From Dillenia suffruticosa (taxonomy: Eukaryota > Streptophyta > Magnoliopsida > Dilleniales > Dilleniaceae), in assembly GCA_033439265.1 (NCBI GenBank), contig JAVTVX010000009.1:6041109-6105108 (forward strand): a DNA stretch of 64,000 nt, in the 5' to 3' direction. Below are positions 49,601 through 61,643 of the stretch, one piece after another. The first letter of the stretch is position 1, and each line of letters starts with the position of its first letter. Both the position numbers and the translations under genes were made by a program. The notes beneath the pieces are model-generated. The model was given only the letters and a program-made list of their open reading frames with translations, was not told where the DNA came from and did not search any database.

Positions 49601-51225
49601 GGCAGAAGCACTATTCATTTAGGGTGTGCTCACGCCTTAAATGCATTTCACTTCTTAAAAAAAAAAAACCAGAAGTCGTCCTTGCTTAAGGCATGTCCAC
49701 GTCTTAAGCCAAATTCATTTCTAGCAAAAAAAAAAAAAAACCTTTTTTTTTAAAAAAGAAACAATTGAAATTAACTTCTTATATTTTGCTTTTTATTTTT
49801 TTTAGGCTTTCTCTCTCCACAGTTAAGCCTCAAGAATGGACGGAAGTGCTTGATATTTAAAACGTACCCACATCATAGCTCTTTTTTCGAGTTCGTTGGA
49901 ATTGGTCCTCCTTTCATCACTCTATCCTAGAGGAGTATTATTCTCACATTCCTCTTTTATTTCTTTATTCTTTTTCTTTTATTTTGTTTGATTGATTTTA
50001 TACATTTTTTTCTCTCAACTTGAGTATACATTGGGGATAATGTATGATTTAGATGTGGGGGGATGTTAGATATTTTCTTTTTTATTTTTGACATTATATT
50101 TGTTTTCTTTATTACATTAGTTTAGATTTTGTTTCTTCAAAAAAAAGAAGAAAAAAATATAAAAAGAAAAAAAATTCTGAGCTTTTTAGTTGATATATGC
50201 TATTTGGTTGGCTGAAAATATATAGAAAATAGCTTGTATCAATAGTTTTTTGTGTTTGAAATGGTTACTCATGTCCTAATAGTTTTCTTTGAATGATGAA
50301 TATGCAAGAATTTGACATAAACCCTACTTAAATAGTGATATTTTGAGTAAAAAATGAGCAAATTCATTATTTATACTCAAAATTATTTTTCTTGATGAGT
50401 AATTATTACACTTAGATTGCATATTCTAAAACTTGCATTGTTATGCATTTCGAGATCACATTCTAGGATTTCATGCATTGAAATGACAAAGTCATTTAGG
50501 TTTTACTCTCTTTTGATTTTCTAAAAATCCCTACCCTTATTTCATAAACCCGTAATCAACCCAATTTGAGGATTTACCCATTTTCTTCATTATACCCCCT
50601 CAGTATAACACTTAGCCTTTTATTTTAGTTTTCATTTCAAACTCTTATACCAAAGGTATATATAGTTAATTGTATAATTTTGGTTTTATATTTGTCTAGA
50701 TAGAAAGATGACGCCATTGATGTTTTTATATTCCATTCAAAAAGAAAGAAAAGGGAAGAGAAAGAAAAAAAAGGGAGAAAAAATGATGAAAAAAAAGAAA
50801 AAAGAAAAAAAAAGAAAGAAAGAGAAAGAAAAAAAAAAGAGAGAAGAAGGAAAAGAGAAGTTTAGCATTTTGATTGAAAATCCATTTATACTTCAGTTAT
50901 GGAAAATTGAGAAAGCATTTGATGTTCTTGTATACTGTTTACGATCGGGTATACATTTGAATAGCAAGAAATCATATTTTGTTTGCTATTTGTTTAAGGT
51001 AAAGATTAGTTGATATCATGAGAATAATGTGGATTAATTATATATTTCCTTTGGTATATTTTTAACTCTCAAATATCACCTTATCCAACCTTTACCCTAA
51101 CCCCGTTACAATCAGATAAAAGATTTTTAGATTGATATATGAAATTCAAATTTTTAAGTGGTGGAGATTTGATATATTTGCAAACATATGGTAATGTCAT
51201 TCCATATTGTTGATTTGAGTGATAT
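46622..51225 (+). mobile_element. Gypsy-type relic with gag only (Athila/Tat-like)
   Basis: LTR-like sequence at about 46622-48060 contains a TATATATAT promoter-like word near 47090 and a CAGCCAG tandem near 47178-47203, and is followed by TTTGGCGCTGTTGCCGGGAA (48064-48083), a primer-binding site common to Athila/Tat-type elements. A gag remnant follows at about 48.1-49.3 kb, with a zinc-knuckle-like CRICSSMGHPTNMC. No protease, polymerase or integrase is recognisable. The 49.5-49.75 kb part has partly palindromic TTAAGGCATGCCC-type repeats, and 50.02-50.08 kb the ATGTATGATTTAGATGTGGG phrase common near the ends of such elements. A matching right LTR was not recognised. Broken and old. Confidence 0.6.
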
Positions 51226-52204
51226 ATAATACTTTTCTTAATGGTGACCTAAAACTTCACAAGGTCTTCACAACTAACATGTCATTCCCTCTCGACATCG
51301 TGAAAAAGTGAATTATCATAATCACTTTGTGTGAACCCACCCATATGTTAATAAAGCCTTGTGATATATGTCATTGCGCTAAACAATGTCAAAAGAAAAT
51401 TCCCCGTTAAAGAAAACAAATCCGCAGAAGTCTTTGAGCTTATTCATGTTGACATATGCGGTCCTTATCATATAAAGACACAAAATGGGCATGCATATTT
51501 TCTCACACTTGTGGATGACTACTCAAGTAGCACTTGGGTATACTTGATGGGAACCAAGGTTGAAACTCCAATATTTTTTGAACATTTTGTAAAAATGATT
51601 AGAACGCAGTTTGGGAAATGTGTTAAGAAGATTAGATTTGACAATGCACCAGAATATGTTTTAGGGAATTTCAGGAGATTGTTGCTTAATGAAGGAACAA
51701 TACATCAGACAACATGTCCACACACCCCACAGCAAAATGGTATCATGGAACAAAAGCACTGACATCTCCTTGAAGTAGCTCATGCCTTGTGCTTTCAGTC
51801 TAACATTCCTTTGTGCTATTGGGGGGAGTACATTATGACTGCAGCATATATGATCAGTATAATGCCGAGATTACCACTTCAAGGCAAAACTCTGTATGAG
51901 GTACTTTTTCATTCTAACCAAACTATGATCACTTGATAGTCTTTGGTTGCTTGTGCAAGCTAAAACCTCTTGATAAGTCCAAAGAATGTTCTCAACGATG
52001 TATCTTTCTTGGATACATGCTGGGGAAGAAGGGATACAAAGTTCTTGAGATAGAGACACAAAGAATTATTATTCATCAGAAAAACACATAATGCCAAGAC
52101 ATCCTGACGATGATGACTTGGTTATGAATGATGCAAATGAAGAATTGGAAAGTTCACAAGATGAAGATGTTGGGTTGAGTTGAGCTCTTGCTCTGATACT
52201 AATT

Positions 52205-52600
52205 TGTAGGAATTCAACTAGGCTAGAGAATAGCCTATGTTTTGGAGATGAAGACCATATATGCAATATTCAAGCATATACTAGGAAGAGAGAGATTTCA
52301 TTGGATATACATGATGTTGACATTTCAAACTCTCTTCAAAGACTACATAAGATCACTACCAATTTATAATAACACTTAGGCATACCAATGGACTCCTAAT
52401 AGTCATACCATGTCTCTTTGAGTTCTTACATTTATTTTTTGATATAAGAAACTCATTACCTTTTATATGACCTTAATAACTCTAAACTTTTTGTTTTCTC
52501 CATACAATAAGAAAACTCATGACTCTTTACATGACCATAAAAATTCTAAACTCTTGACATTCCTTTAGACTCTTTAAATTTTAAATTAATTATTCTAACA
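52205..52600 (-). repeat. 3' LTR of the dsRBD-carrying element
   Basis: Direct repeat partner of 53363-53707, with long near-identical blocks such as CTCTTCAAAGACTACATAAG. It starts TGTAGGAATTCAACTAGGC and ends TTATTCTAACA. Confidence 0.88.
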
Positions 52601-52615
52601 TTACACCCCCTTAAT

Positions 52616-53023
52616 TTAGAATTTATTGCTACCAGATTTTTTAACTTCGTCCATGACTTCATCAAAATTTTTCTTCAGATTTTCATAGGCTTCTTGCAGT
52701 CCTTCCAAGTCATTTTTGACTTCATGTAATTCTCTTTCATTCACATCTCGAATGACAACATTGTAAACACATTTCAAGTGCCTTATTGTCCGTAAAGTTG
52801 CTTCATTTTCAACATCTTTTTTTGTATATGCCTTGAAACCATATTGTTCATGCCTTCCATATTTGTCTTCAAATATCACATTCGCAAGAAAATCTGAAAA
52901 ATGATCTTGACCAAACTTTGTACATGCGTACTTTGCTGCAGGCAGATTCAATTTTTTTAGTAACTCCTTGAGTATTGTTTTGGATTGCATGTTTACAATG
53001 ATGGTAGGCTCTTCATTCTCCAT
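52616..53023 (-). CDS. dsRNA-binding-domain-like protein in an LTR element
   Basis: An open 135-residue frame. Residues about 14-85 fit the dsRBD pattern: first helix KTILKELLKKLNLP, then KY, then GQDHFSDFLANVIFE (the family usually has GPxH at this place), and a final KKDVENEATLRTIRHL helix where dsRBDs have KKxA..AA...L. Residues about 95-130 look coiled-coil (LHEVKNDLEGLQEAYENLKK). It starts at an ATG about 340 nt inside the 5' LTR boundary and ends just before the 3' LTR. The likely origin is a host gene captured by the element. It could be expressed from the LTR or be a passive passenger. The domain call is from pattern matching only. Confidence 0.6.
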   Translation of the reverse strand: MENEEPTIIVNMQSKTILKELLKKLNLPAAKYACTKFGQDHFSDFLANVIFEDKYGRHEQYGFKAYTKKDVENEATLRTIRHLKCVYNVVIRDVNERELHEVKNDLEGLQEAYENLKKNFDEVMDEVKKSGSNKF

Positions 53024-53362
53024 TCTTCAAAAGTTTTCTTTATGTAGTCCTCACGACTTACACATTCTCAACAAGTTCTCTTTTCTATAAACTTGGAGAT
53101 TTCTTAACGACACCTTCTCAACAGGTTCTCTCTCTCTTTTTTTTTAAACCTGGAGATTTCTCAACGGATTCTCTTTTCTTCAAATCCGAAGATGTCAACA
53201 ACCTTTTCCTTTTGATTCTAGGGACACCAACCTAGGCACAACCTCAACCAAGCTCTGACACAACTTTCTCAAAAGTGATTTCTCCCTAACCTCTTTTAGG
53301 CTCTTTTGATTTTCTTCCCTTTCACAGGCCTCTCTTGGATCTTCAGGCTCTGATACCAATTT

Positions 53363-53707
53363 TGTTGAACTTGAACCAGGCTAGAGAGAAATCTCATAAG
53401 ATACTCATAATGGAATAGAGTGACTTTCAACTCTCTTCAAAGACTACATAAGATCACTACTAATTTATAGTAACGCTTTGGCATACCAAGGGACTCCTAA
53501 TAATCACACCATGTCTCTTTGAGTTCCTACAATTATTTTTGATATAAGAAACTCATGACCTTTCACATGACCTTAATAACTCCAGACTTTTTGTTTTCTC
53601 CATACAATAAGAAAACTCATGACTCTTCACATGACCATAAAAACTCTAAACTCTAAACTCTTGACATTCCTTTAGATACTTTAAATTCTAAATTAATTAT
53701 TCCAACA
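53363..53707 (-). repeat. 5' LTR of the dsRBD-carrying element
   Basis: Direct repeat partner of 52205-52600. It ends TTATTCCAACA, followed by the GAAGA target duplication. Confidence 0.88.
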
Positions 53708-54568
53708 GAAGAAGATGATAATGATCAACTAGTCCACATTGAAGATCTCGAGCCAATGACCAGACGCACACGTGCTCAACAACCTCCAAGACATCTTGAA
53801 AATTATGTTTTGGATGTTGCCAAGAAAGAAAGCGTCCCCCCACAGCATGCTTGTCCAAATCACTAGGCTTCGCACAATGTGCAAGGTAATCCTTACTCAA
53901 CACCTCCTAACGCTACTGTTAAGGATACAAGTACTCTAGCACTAGAGCCAAGCACTGTCGAAGAAGCTTACCAACACCTATAATGGCGAGAGTCCATGGA
54001 GGTTGAGTTACAAGCTCTTGCAGCCAAAAACTTGGAGTCTTGTTGAACTACCAAGAGGAAAACGAATCATTAGATCCAAATGGGTATTCAAGCTCAAGCA
54101 AAACCCAGATGGGATTATCAATAAATACAAAGCATGCCTTGTTGTAAAAAGATATAGTCAGATCAAGGGACTTGACTACAATGAGACATTTGCGCCCATC
54201 GCTAAATTTGCTTTTGTGAAATGTCTCATAGCTGTTGCTGCCTTTAAAGGATGAGATTTGCACCAAATGGATGTAAATAATGCTTTCCTTAATGGTGACC
54301 TGGATGAAGAAGTGCATATGAAACTTTTACAAGGTCTTTACAACCCAGATAGGAAACTCGTGTGTAAGTTTCACAAGTCCTTATACGTGCTCAAACAAGC
54401 ATCTGGGCAATGGTTTGGCAAACTATCTTAGGCCTTATTAACATATGACTTCACATAAAGTGATTCTAATAATTCACTTTTCACGATGTCAAGAGGGAAT
54501 GATAGGCTAGTTCTTATTTACGTTGATGATCTCATTATCACAGGGAACAATAATGAAAAGTGTGGTTA

Positions 54569-55580
54569 TGTCACGCCCCGACCCATAGGTCGGGCACGAG
54601 AACAGACCGTCGCGACTCCTCGAGGCACGGGTATGCCCTACTCGCACATCGAGGTGATGCAAGGCTAATATTATGACTCTACCCGATATCATTAAGTCAA
54701 AATCATATAGCGGAAGAAAAAAAAATAGTTTTCAATAAAAATTTTCTTTAAAACATCTGTATCCAATTTACATATAATATTTATATGCATGGTCCAATCA
54801 TAAACAAGAATGGATATGATCATTTATCTGATAGCGTCTCTCAGTAAAACTCGTGGGATAGTACCTCAATGTATGTCAAATACAGATAAACTGAAAATAT
54901 TAATATGAGAGGTGAGTATAATCCACATACTCAGTGAGTGAGGTGCAATGACTATATAATAACAATAAATGAATTTGTGAGAGTGGCAAGTCAAAATATC
55001 ATTTTCAAATTTATATTTCATTCATTTGCAAATATATCATATAATTCAAAATAATAGACATCTTTATCATCAATTATACATCAATGGGGTGTCAAAAATA
55101 CATTCTACCTATAGTTTGGCCTAACTAGGGTAAAATCCACCAAGGGCCCACCAAAATATCATAAGAATAAAACGCATATATTTTCCCCCCTTCCCTTGGT
55201 GTTGACACGGTCCTCACGTGGTGCTCGTCTATTGGATCCATTGGACAAAGACAGGGGACTCAAACCCCTGCTCCCGTGTTACCCCACTACGTCACCCCGT
55301 CGGGTAAACGCTCAATATCGTGGTAGAGAGTGTGCTATAGCCACTATACACCATCCCATAATCATACAGATGTGTCATATATCATCATTCATAAATCTTT
55401 ACTCGTAAAAACAAGGTACTATCAAGTAACCATAATATTAGGATACAAATTTTTACCGAACAATATTTCAAGACATGCCACAAATACTAAAACATTTCTA
55501 AATCACATTTCAAATTTCATTTATAAAATCATGATCAAAACTATTTCTCATTTAAAGTCAAAAATAGTTCGTCCCACTCA
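54569..55580 (-). repeat. Left LTR copy of the Tekay-like element
   Basis: Direct repeat of 59195-60196. On the minus strand it is preceded by a TTTGAGG purine-rich stretch and lies at the 3' side. Confidence 0.85.
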
Positions 55581-58500
55581 CCTCAAATCTGGCCAAAAGT
55601 GTTCCAAAATCATCTGTGGCCAGTCTGACTCCTAGGGAGTGGAGTCCAATAAGACACAAGAGATAAGAACTCTCAGTAGGTGCTGACGATGATGACTTGC
55701 GGCTCAGTGCATCCGCAATGACATTTGCTTTTCTCGGGTGGTAGTCGATAATCATATCGTAGTTTTTGAGAAGCTCTAACCATCTCCTCTGCCTGAGATT
55801 GAGCTCCCACTGAGTGAGTAGATATTTCAAACTTTTGTGGTCTGTATACACTCGGCAGCTAACCCCATATAGATAGTATCGCAAAATCTTTAAAGCGAAC
55901 ACAATAGCAGCAAATTCTAAGTCATGGATAGGATAATTTAGTTCATGCCTCTTCAGTTATCGGGAGGCGTAAGCGATGACTCGACCCTTCTGCATCAGGA
56001 CACAACCTAGTCCCTGTCGGCTAGCATCGCAGTATACCTCGTACTCCCCATCGCTAGTAGGGAGAGCGAGAATGGGTGTTGATGCTAGTCGTTGTTTGAG
56101 CTCCTGAAAACTCGCCTTACAGCGGTCATCCCAAACAAACTTGACCTCTTTCCACGTCAAGTTGGAGAGTGGAGTGACAATCTTGGAGAATCCCTCTACA
56201 AACCTCCGATAATATCCTGCCAATCCAAGGAAACTCCGCACCTCCGTAACACTTTGTGTTTGCTCCCATTTTAGAATAGTTTCAACTTTCTTTGGGTCCA
56301 CAAAGATCCCATCAGCAGAACCACATGACCCAGAAAGTCAATCTCCCTCAGCCAAAACTCACACTTGGAGTATTTGACATATAGTTACGGAGTGTTTGCA
56401 ATATAACCCGTAGGTGCTGGAAATGCTCCTCATCACTCCTCGAATACACAAGAATATCGTCGATGAAGACGATAACAAATCTATCCAGAAAGGAGTGGAA
56501 TACCCAGTTCATCAGGTCCATAAAAGCTGTTTGGGCATTAGTCAGCCCAAACGGCATCACCAAGAACTCAAAGTGATCGTATCGGGTCCTGAAGGCTGTC
56601 TTGGGAATATCACTTTCTCTGATCCGTAGCTGATGATATTCATAACTTATGTCGATCTTAGAAAAAACCCGGGCCCCCTGCAACTGGTCAAACAAATCAT
56701 CAATCCGAGATAATGGGTATCGATTTTTGATGGTCACTCGATTCAACTGTCGTAATCAATGCATAGTCTGAGAGTGCCATCCTTCTTTTGGACAAATAAT
56801 ACAGGAGCTCCCCAAGGTGAAGTGCTTGGTCTAATGAAGCCCTTATCCAACAGTTCTTGCAACTAGACTTTTAGCTCTTTCAACTTTACTGGGGCCATTC
56901 TATATGGCGGAATGGAGATAGGCACAGTGCCTGGTGCCAAATCAATGGCAAAATCAAACTCCCGGACTGGAGGTAATCTGGGTAGCTTCTCAGGGAATAC
57001 ATCAGGAAATTCCTGCACCGCTGGGATATCATTTATTCTTGGTCCCTCTATTGTGGTGTCCACAACATGCACCAGATATGCTGTACAACCCTTATTCATC
57101 AATCTACGGGCTTCCAAAGCGGATATCACACAATTCGGGAGAACCCGTCTGGTTCCATGGGAAACCAATACAGGACACCCCGGCCTCCGAAATTCGACTG
57201 TCTTAGTAAAATAGTCCACTGAAGCTCTATGCCGGTATAACCAATCCATAACTAGGATGGCATCAAAATCCTGTATGTCTAGTGGAATCAGATCTGCTTT
57301 TAACACTATGCTCTCCACCTCTAGTCTCGGTACACCTCTTTCCTAACAATCTGCTCTCCCAAGGGAGTTATGACTAACAGTGCTTTATCCAGTAGTACTA
57401 GAACCTTGTCAATTTAGTGAGCGAAGTCCACGCTCACAAATGAACTATTCGCTCTAGTGTCAACCAACATATGGGCATCTCTTCTGAAGATAATCAGTGC
57501 CTATCACCCAAATTTATAAAGTCCATTAGCCCAATATCATCAAAATAATTGAAAATTACTTAAGGATAAAACCTAAAAATGGATATATATATATATCATC
57601 TTTCAAAGTTCACCAAAATATATCAGAGTCTAAAGTTCTTGTACATCATCAGGATAGGGAGTAGGGGTAGCACCTATTACTATATCTGGACTGGCCTGTG
57701 CCTCATTGTTGGTCATATCATATACTCTAGCCTGCGTCTTGGGTTGCTGACGAGGAGGTGGAGCAGGCATGTTACTCCCAGTAAAAGACTTCCCTGCGGT
57801 ACTATGAGGAGGTGCCGTAGAAGGTGCTGAACTGCCCCAGGTGCCATAAGGAAAGCTTTGATCTGGGACATGACTGTACCCCTCAGCTCACAGATCAGGA
57901 TAGCGGTCTTTAAAATGTCCCTCCTTTCCGCACTGATAACATCTAGTAGAGAATCAGCATGGCCCTGGATGTGTTTTTTTACAAATCGGGCAGGACCTTC
58001 TCTGCACTCCTCCGAACCCTGGCGCAGTGCCCAAGCTACCTCCCGGTGTACTCATCGGGGCTGATAGCTGCCCATACTGCCCATGAGGTGTGGACCCGGC
58101 CCCCTGTCTAGGGCCGTCGCTAAATGAATCTCGACCTCTGCTCCTTTTGGAGCTCTGTCCTTGCCCAAATCCAGGCCTCTTCCTTTGGTCTTGTTGGTCG
58201 CGGATTCTATTCCGTTCTTTGATGTTCTGCTCTGCTCTCAGTGCCCATTGTAGAACTCTAGCATATGTATCCTCCTCGGAGACTGTCATCCGGTCTCTGA
58301 TGGCGAGATTTAGTCCATGTTCAAATTTGAATCTCCCGGTCTCCTCAGTCGCCACCAACTTTGGGAAAAATGCCGCCAGTCTGCAGAACTCATTCTCGGA
58401 CTCTGACATAGACTTCTGCCCTTGCTTCAACTCCAAGAACTCTCGCCGCTTCATGTCGCGGTCGAACATCGTGTAATACTGGGAATCAAACTCCCTCAGA

Positions 58501-59194
58501 AAGTCGCCCCAAACAAGCAGCTCATTTCTCTATCCTTGACACCGTCCCACTAGTCACGGGCGTCATCCTCTAGCAGTCTGACTGCTATCACCAGCTTGAG
58601 TCTATCCTCAATGCCTATATCCTCTACAGCCTCTTTGATCCGTTTGAGCCATTTCCTGGCCACAACCGCGTGGGTCCCAGAGAAGGACTCACACCCTAGA
58701 CTCCTAGCATCTCTCAGCAAAGTGGAGACCTCTGTCATCTGTCGAGTAGCCGGCGTAGTTGTCAGCGTAGGAGTGGGCACTGGTGCCGCTGCAGGTACAG
58801 GCAGAGTCTCAACCGCCGGTGCAGGTGGTGCTCTCATCTGGTCTCGGTAGACCATCCACCACTCCATCATCTCCTGGAGTATGGGGTGTGGTGGAGGCGG
58901 AGTTACTTCTCTAGCAGGAGGGGCCTGAGGTACTTGAGGTGATGATGCGGCCTCGAGCGGGGTCTCGGTGGTACGCCTTGGTCGTCCTCGGGGACGCATA
59001 GTTCTACATAAAGGATTTCGCTTAGTACTTAAGAGTAGAAAAGCAAAGCGCTAGGTGCCAACCTATCCCCCTAATAAGGATTGATGTTATAAGACCACAG
59101 GAGGCAAATTATAAGCTCTTTGAAAAACATTTTACAAATACCAGAATCGAAATAGAGAAGATACAAAACCTAACGCTCTAATATCATCTAAATT

Positions 59195-61643
59195 TGTCAT
59201 GCCCCGACCCGCAGGTCGGGCACGCGAATAGACCGCCGTGACTACTCGAGGCACGGGTAAGCCCTACTTGCACATCGAGGTGACACAAGGCTAATATTAT
59301 GACCCTACTCGATATCATTAAGTCAAAATCATATAGCGGAAGAAAAAAAATAGTTTTCAATAAAAATTTTCTTTAAAACATTTGCCTCCAATTTACATAT
59401 AATATTTATATGCATGATCTAATCATAAAGAAGAATGGATATGATCACTTACCCGATAGCGTATCTCAGTAAAACTCGTGGGATAGTACCTCAATGTATG
59501 TCAAATATAGTATAAACTAAAAATATTAATACGAGGGCTGAGTATAATCCACATATTCAGTGAGTGAGGTGCAATGACTATATAATGACAATAAATGAAT
59601 TTGTGAAAGTGGCAAATCAAAACATCATTTTTAAATTTATATTTCATTCCTTTGCAAATATATCATATAATTCAAAATAATAGGCATCCTTATCATCAAT
59701 CAATGGGGTGTCAAAAACACATTCTACCAATAGTTTGGTCTAACTAGCGTAAAATCTACCAAGGGGCCACCAAAATGTCATAAGAATAAAACACATATTT
59801 TCCCCCTTCCCTTGGTGTTGACACGGTCCTCACGTGGTGCTCGTCTATTGGATCCGTTGGACAGAGACAGGGGACTAAAACCCCTGCTCCTGTGTTACTC
59901 CACCACGTCACTCCGTCGGGTAAATGCTCAATACTGTGGTAGGGAGTGCGCTATAGCCACTATACACCATCCCATAATCATACAGATGTGTCGTATGTCA
60001 TCATTCATAAATCCTTACTCGTAAAAACAAGGTACTATCAAGTAACCATAATATTAGGATGTAAATTTTTACCGAACAACATTTCAAAACATGCCACAAA
60101 TACTAAAACATTTCTAAATCATATTTCAAATTTCATTTATAAAATTATGATCAAAACTATTTCTCATTTAAAGTCAAAAATAGTTCGTCCCACTCATCTC
60201 GGCTGGGGAAGGTATGCCACTCCCCCTAACTATCCTCGTTTCTCGAACGAGTCATCTCTCGAATTCTAATCCTAAGTTAAACAATATCATTTATCAATTC
60301 AATATTATATAGTTGGATTACAATATGCATATAAAAATGGACTCTTTCATAAGGTTAAATTTCAATTTTCATACTTAGAGGAATTTCTACAAACATATAA
60401 CGCGCAAGTTTAGCAAAATCATGATATTTTCAAAAATCTTGATCGGATTCAATTGATTTAAATTTTCTCTTAACAAGAAGACATATATCTCCAACTTTTA
60501 TGTTCAAACCATCTTCAAATTTGGAATACACGAATTTATAAAAAAAAATTATCACTTTTCGTGCTAAGTTCCTAAAACCAATTCCGCATAGTTTTGGGAG
60601 AAATTCCATATCTCCCAATATACATCTCCAATTTAAGTGCTTCTTGTTTCAAATTGAAAGTAAGACATAGATCTAAAACTTTCTAGTTTTGACCATTCTC
60701 GGATTTTAAATGTATAATTTTATAAAATTCGGTTTTCATCTTGGTTTCAGTTTTAGAACTAGTTCTGCACAGTTTTAGTAATATCATCATAACTTTCTGT
60801 ATACAACTCCAATTCAAGTGATCTTTATCTCAAATTAACGATAAGTCAGAGACCTAAAGCTTTCATTTTTTAATATTTCTTCAAATTCGGAATAGAAGAT
60901 ACCTCAAAAATTCATAAAAGTTACTGGTCGTACACAGGACACGAAACAGAATTTGGAAACATGCTAGACTTCCAAAAATCACCAAAAATTGATTTCTTCA
61001 TGAAATGTCTTACATGATATATCATTTTTAAAACTTAGGAAGTCTAGTTCATAGAGAAATAAATATCTTAGATTTTTGAATTTTACAGAATGAAATATTC
61101 TAAGAAAACTATACAAAACTCAATCTAGAAATCAATATTTAGCATGCTAGTATGGATACCAAAGTAACTACGCATCAAATAATTTAATTTTAGCATAAGT
61201 TAGAATATGTTACCTCCTTTGTAAGATCTCTTGCTAACAATATGTATCACCACCCCCTTTGAATCTTTGAATTTTTATCACCTTAGAAAAAATCAAATCA
61301 CAAAAAACATAAATTCCTATACAATACTTCTATACTTCCAATTGAAATTCAAGAATTCCTAAAAATATTTTTACCCCTTTGACTCCATAGTTGAACTCAA
61401 AATGGATATAGAACTCTCAAAATTTTGTCCAAGGTGAGTTTGAATAAAGAAAATAGGCCAAACTCTTTTTAAATAAGTTCTTTTATAAACCTAGTCAAAT
61501 ATCCTTAACCATTGGATCATTCCATACATTATCTTGACCTTCCACTTGTCCTAGCACTACCCATGCAATTGTTGATTCAAGCAACCTCCATGCACTCCAC
61601 CAAGTGTTTTTGGACGTCCGTGTCAAGGGGGAGAAGTGTCACA
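59195..61643 (-). repeat. Right LTR copy of the Tekay-like element
   Basis: The first 1,002 bp repeats 54569-55580. Beyond it lie diverged internal repeats (CTCCAATTTAAGTGCTTCTT near 60628 and CTCCAATTCAAGTGATCTTT near 60808) of the kind found in long Tekay LTRs. The end at GTGTCACA near 61643 is a guess. Confidence 0.6.

Larger units (their letters stand above)
52168..53707 (-). mobile_element. Small LTR element carrying a dsRBD-like ORF
   Basis: A 1.5 kb insertion inside the copia relic, flanked by GAAGA on both sides (52163-52167 and 53708-53712). LTRs are 52205-52600 and 53363-53707. On the minus strand the right LTR is the 5' one: it is followed by ATTGGTATCAGAGCC, an initiator-Met-type primer-binding site. 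A purine-rich TTAAGGGGGTGTAA precedes the left LTR. No gag or pol is present. Instead an open 135-codon frame (52616-53023) occupies the interior. A second primer-binding-site-like AGTATCAGAGC lies outside the left LTR but inside the target duplication. Its host copia is much more decayed, so this is a younger insertion. Confidence 0.8.
46130..54568 (+). mobile_element. Old Ty1/copia relic, split by later insertions
   Basis: Fossil copia pieces lie at about 46130-46621, 51226-52167 and 53708-54568. The first looks like LTR sequence, including repeated AAATCTGAAGGATTATGG words at about 46228, 46270 and 46343, then a degenerate primer-binding-site-like AGTATCAGAC near 46547 and an RT word (QMDVNNTFLNGD). 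The second has integrase parts (ELIHVDICGPYH, TCPHTPQQNGI). The third has reverse transcriptase (KTWSLVELPRGKRIIRSKW, YVDDLIITGN). It is broken in many places and rearranged. It is interrupted by the elements at 46622-51225 and 52168-53707, and at 54569 by the Tekay-like element. It must be older than the two clear insertions. The right-hand end was not found. Confidence 0.75.
54569..61643 (-). mobile_element. Ty3/gypsy LTR retrotransposon, Tekay-like, incomplete
   Basis: Two direct repeats of about 1 kb (54569-55580 and 59195-60196) both start TGTCAYGCCCCGACCC and share TGTTGACACGGTCCTCACGT and TAGTTCGTCCCACTCA. The right copy seems to continue as LTR-type sequence to about 61640, so the left copy is partial and the right limit is uncertain. 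Minus-strand parts in order: gag (about 58999-57954, with a CPICKKTHPGPC knuckle), protease-to-RT linker (57318-56863, EFPDVFPEKLPRLPPVREF), reverse transcriptase (56746-56348, FIDDILVYS) and RNase H (56301-55558, [18 protein letters not shown]). These match the Tekay (Del) lineage of chromoviruses as I know it. I recognise no integrase. Broken in several places. The LTRs are close by eye, so this is one of the younger elements here. No target duplication was found. Confidence 0.85.

Noticed and set aside
50708-51013. 101-codon lysine-rich ORF
   Set aside because: Its Lys/Glu runs come from an A/G-rich low-complexity tract inside the gypsy relic.
60197-61643. A target duplication for the Tekay-like element
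   Set aside because: The left flank word GGTTA was not found after any plausible LTR end on the right, so no duplication is claimed.
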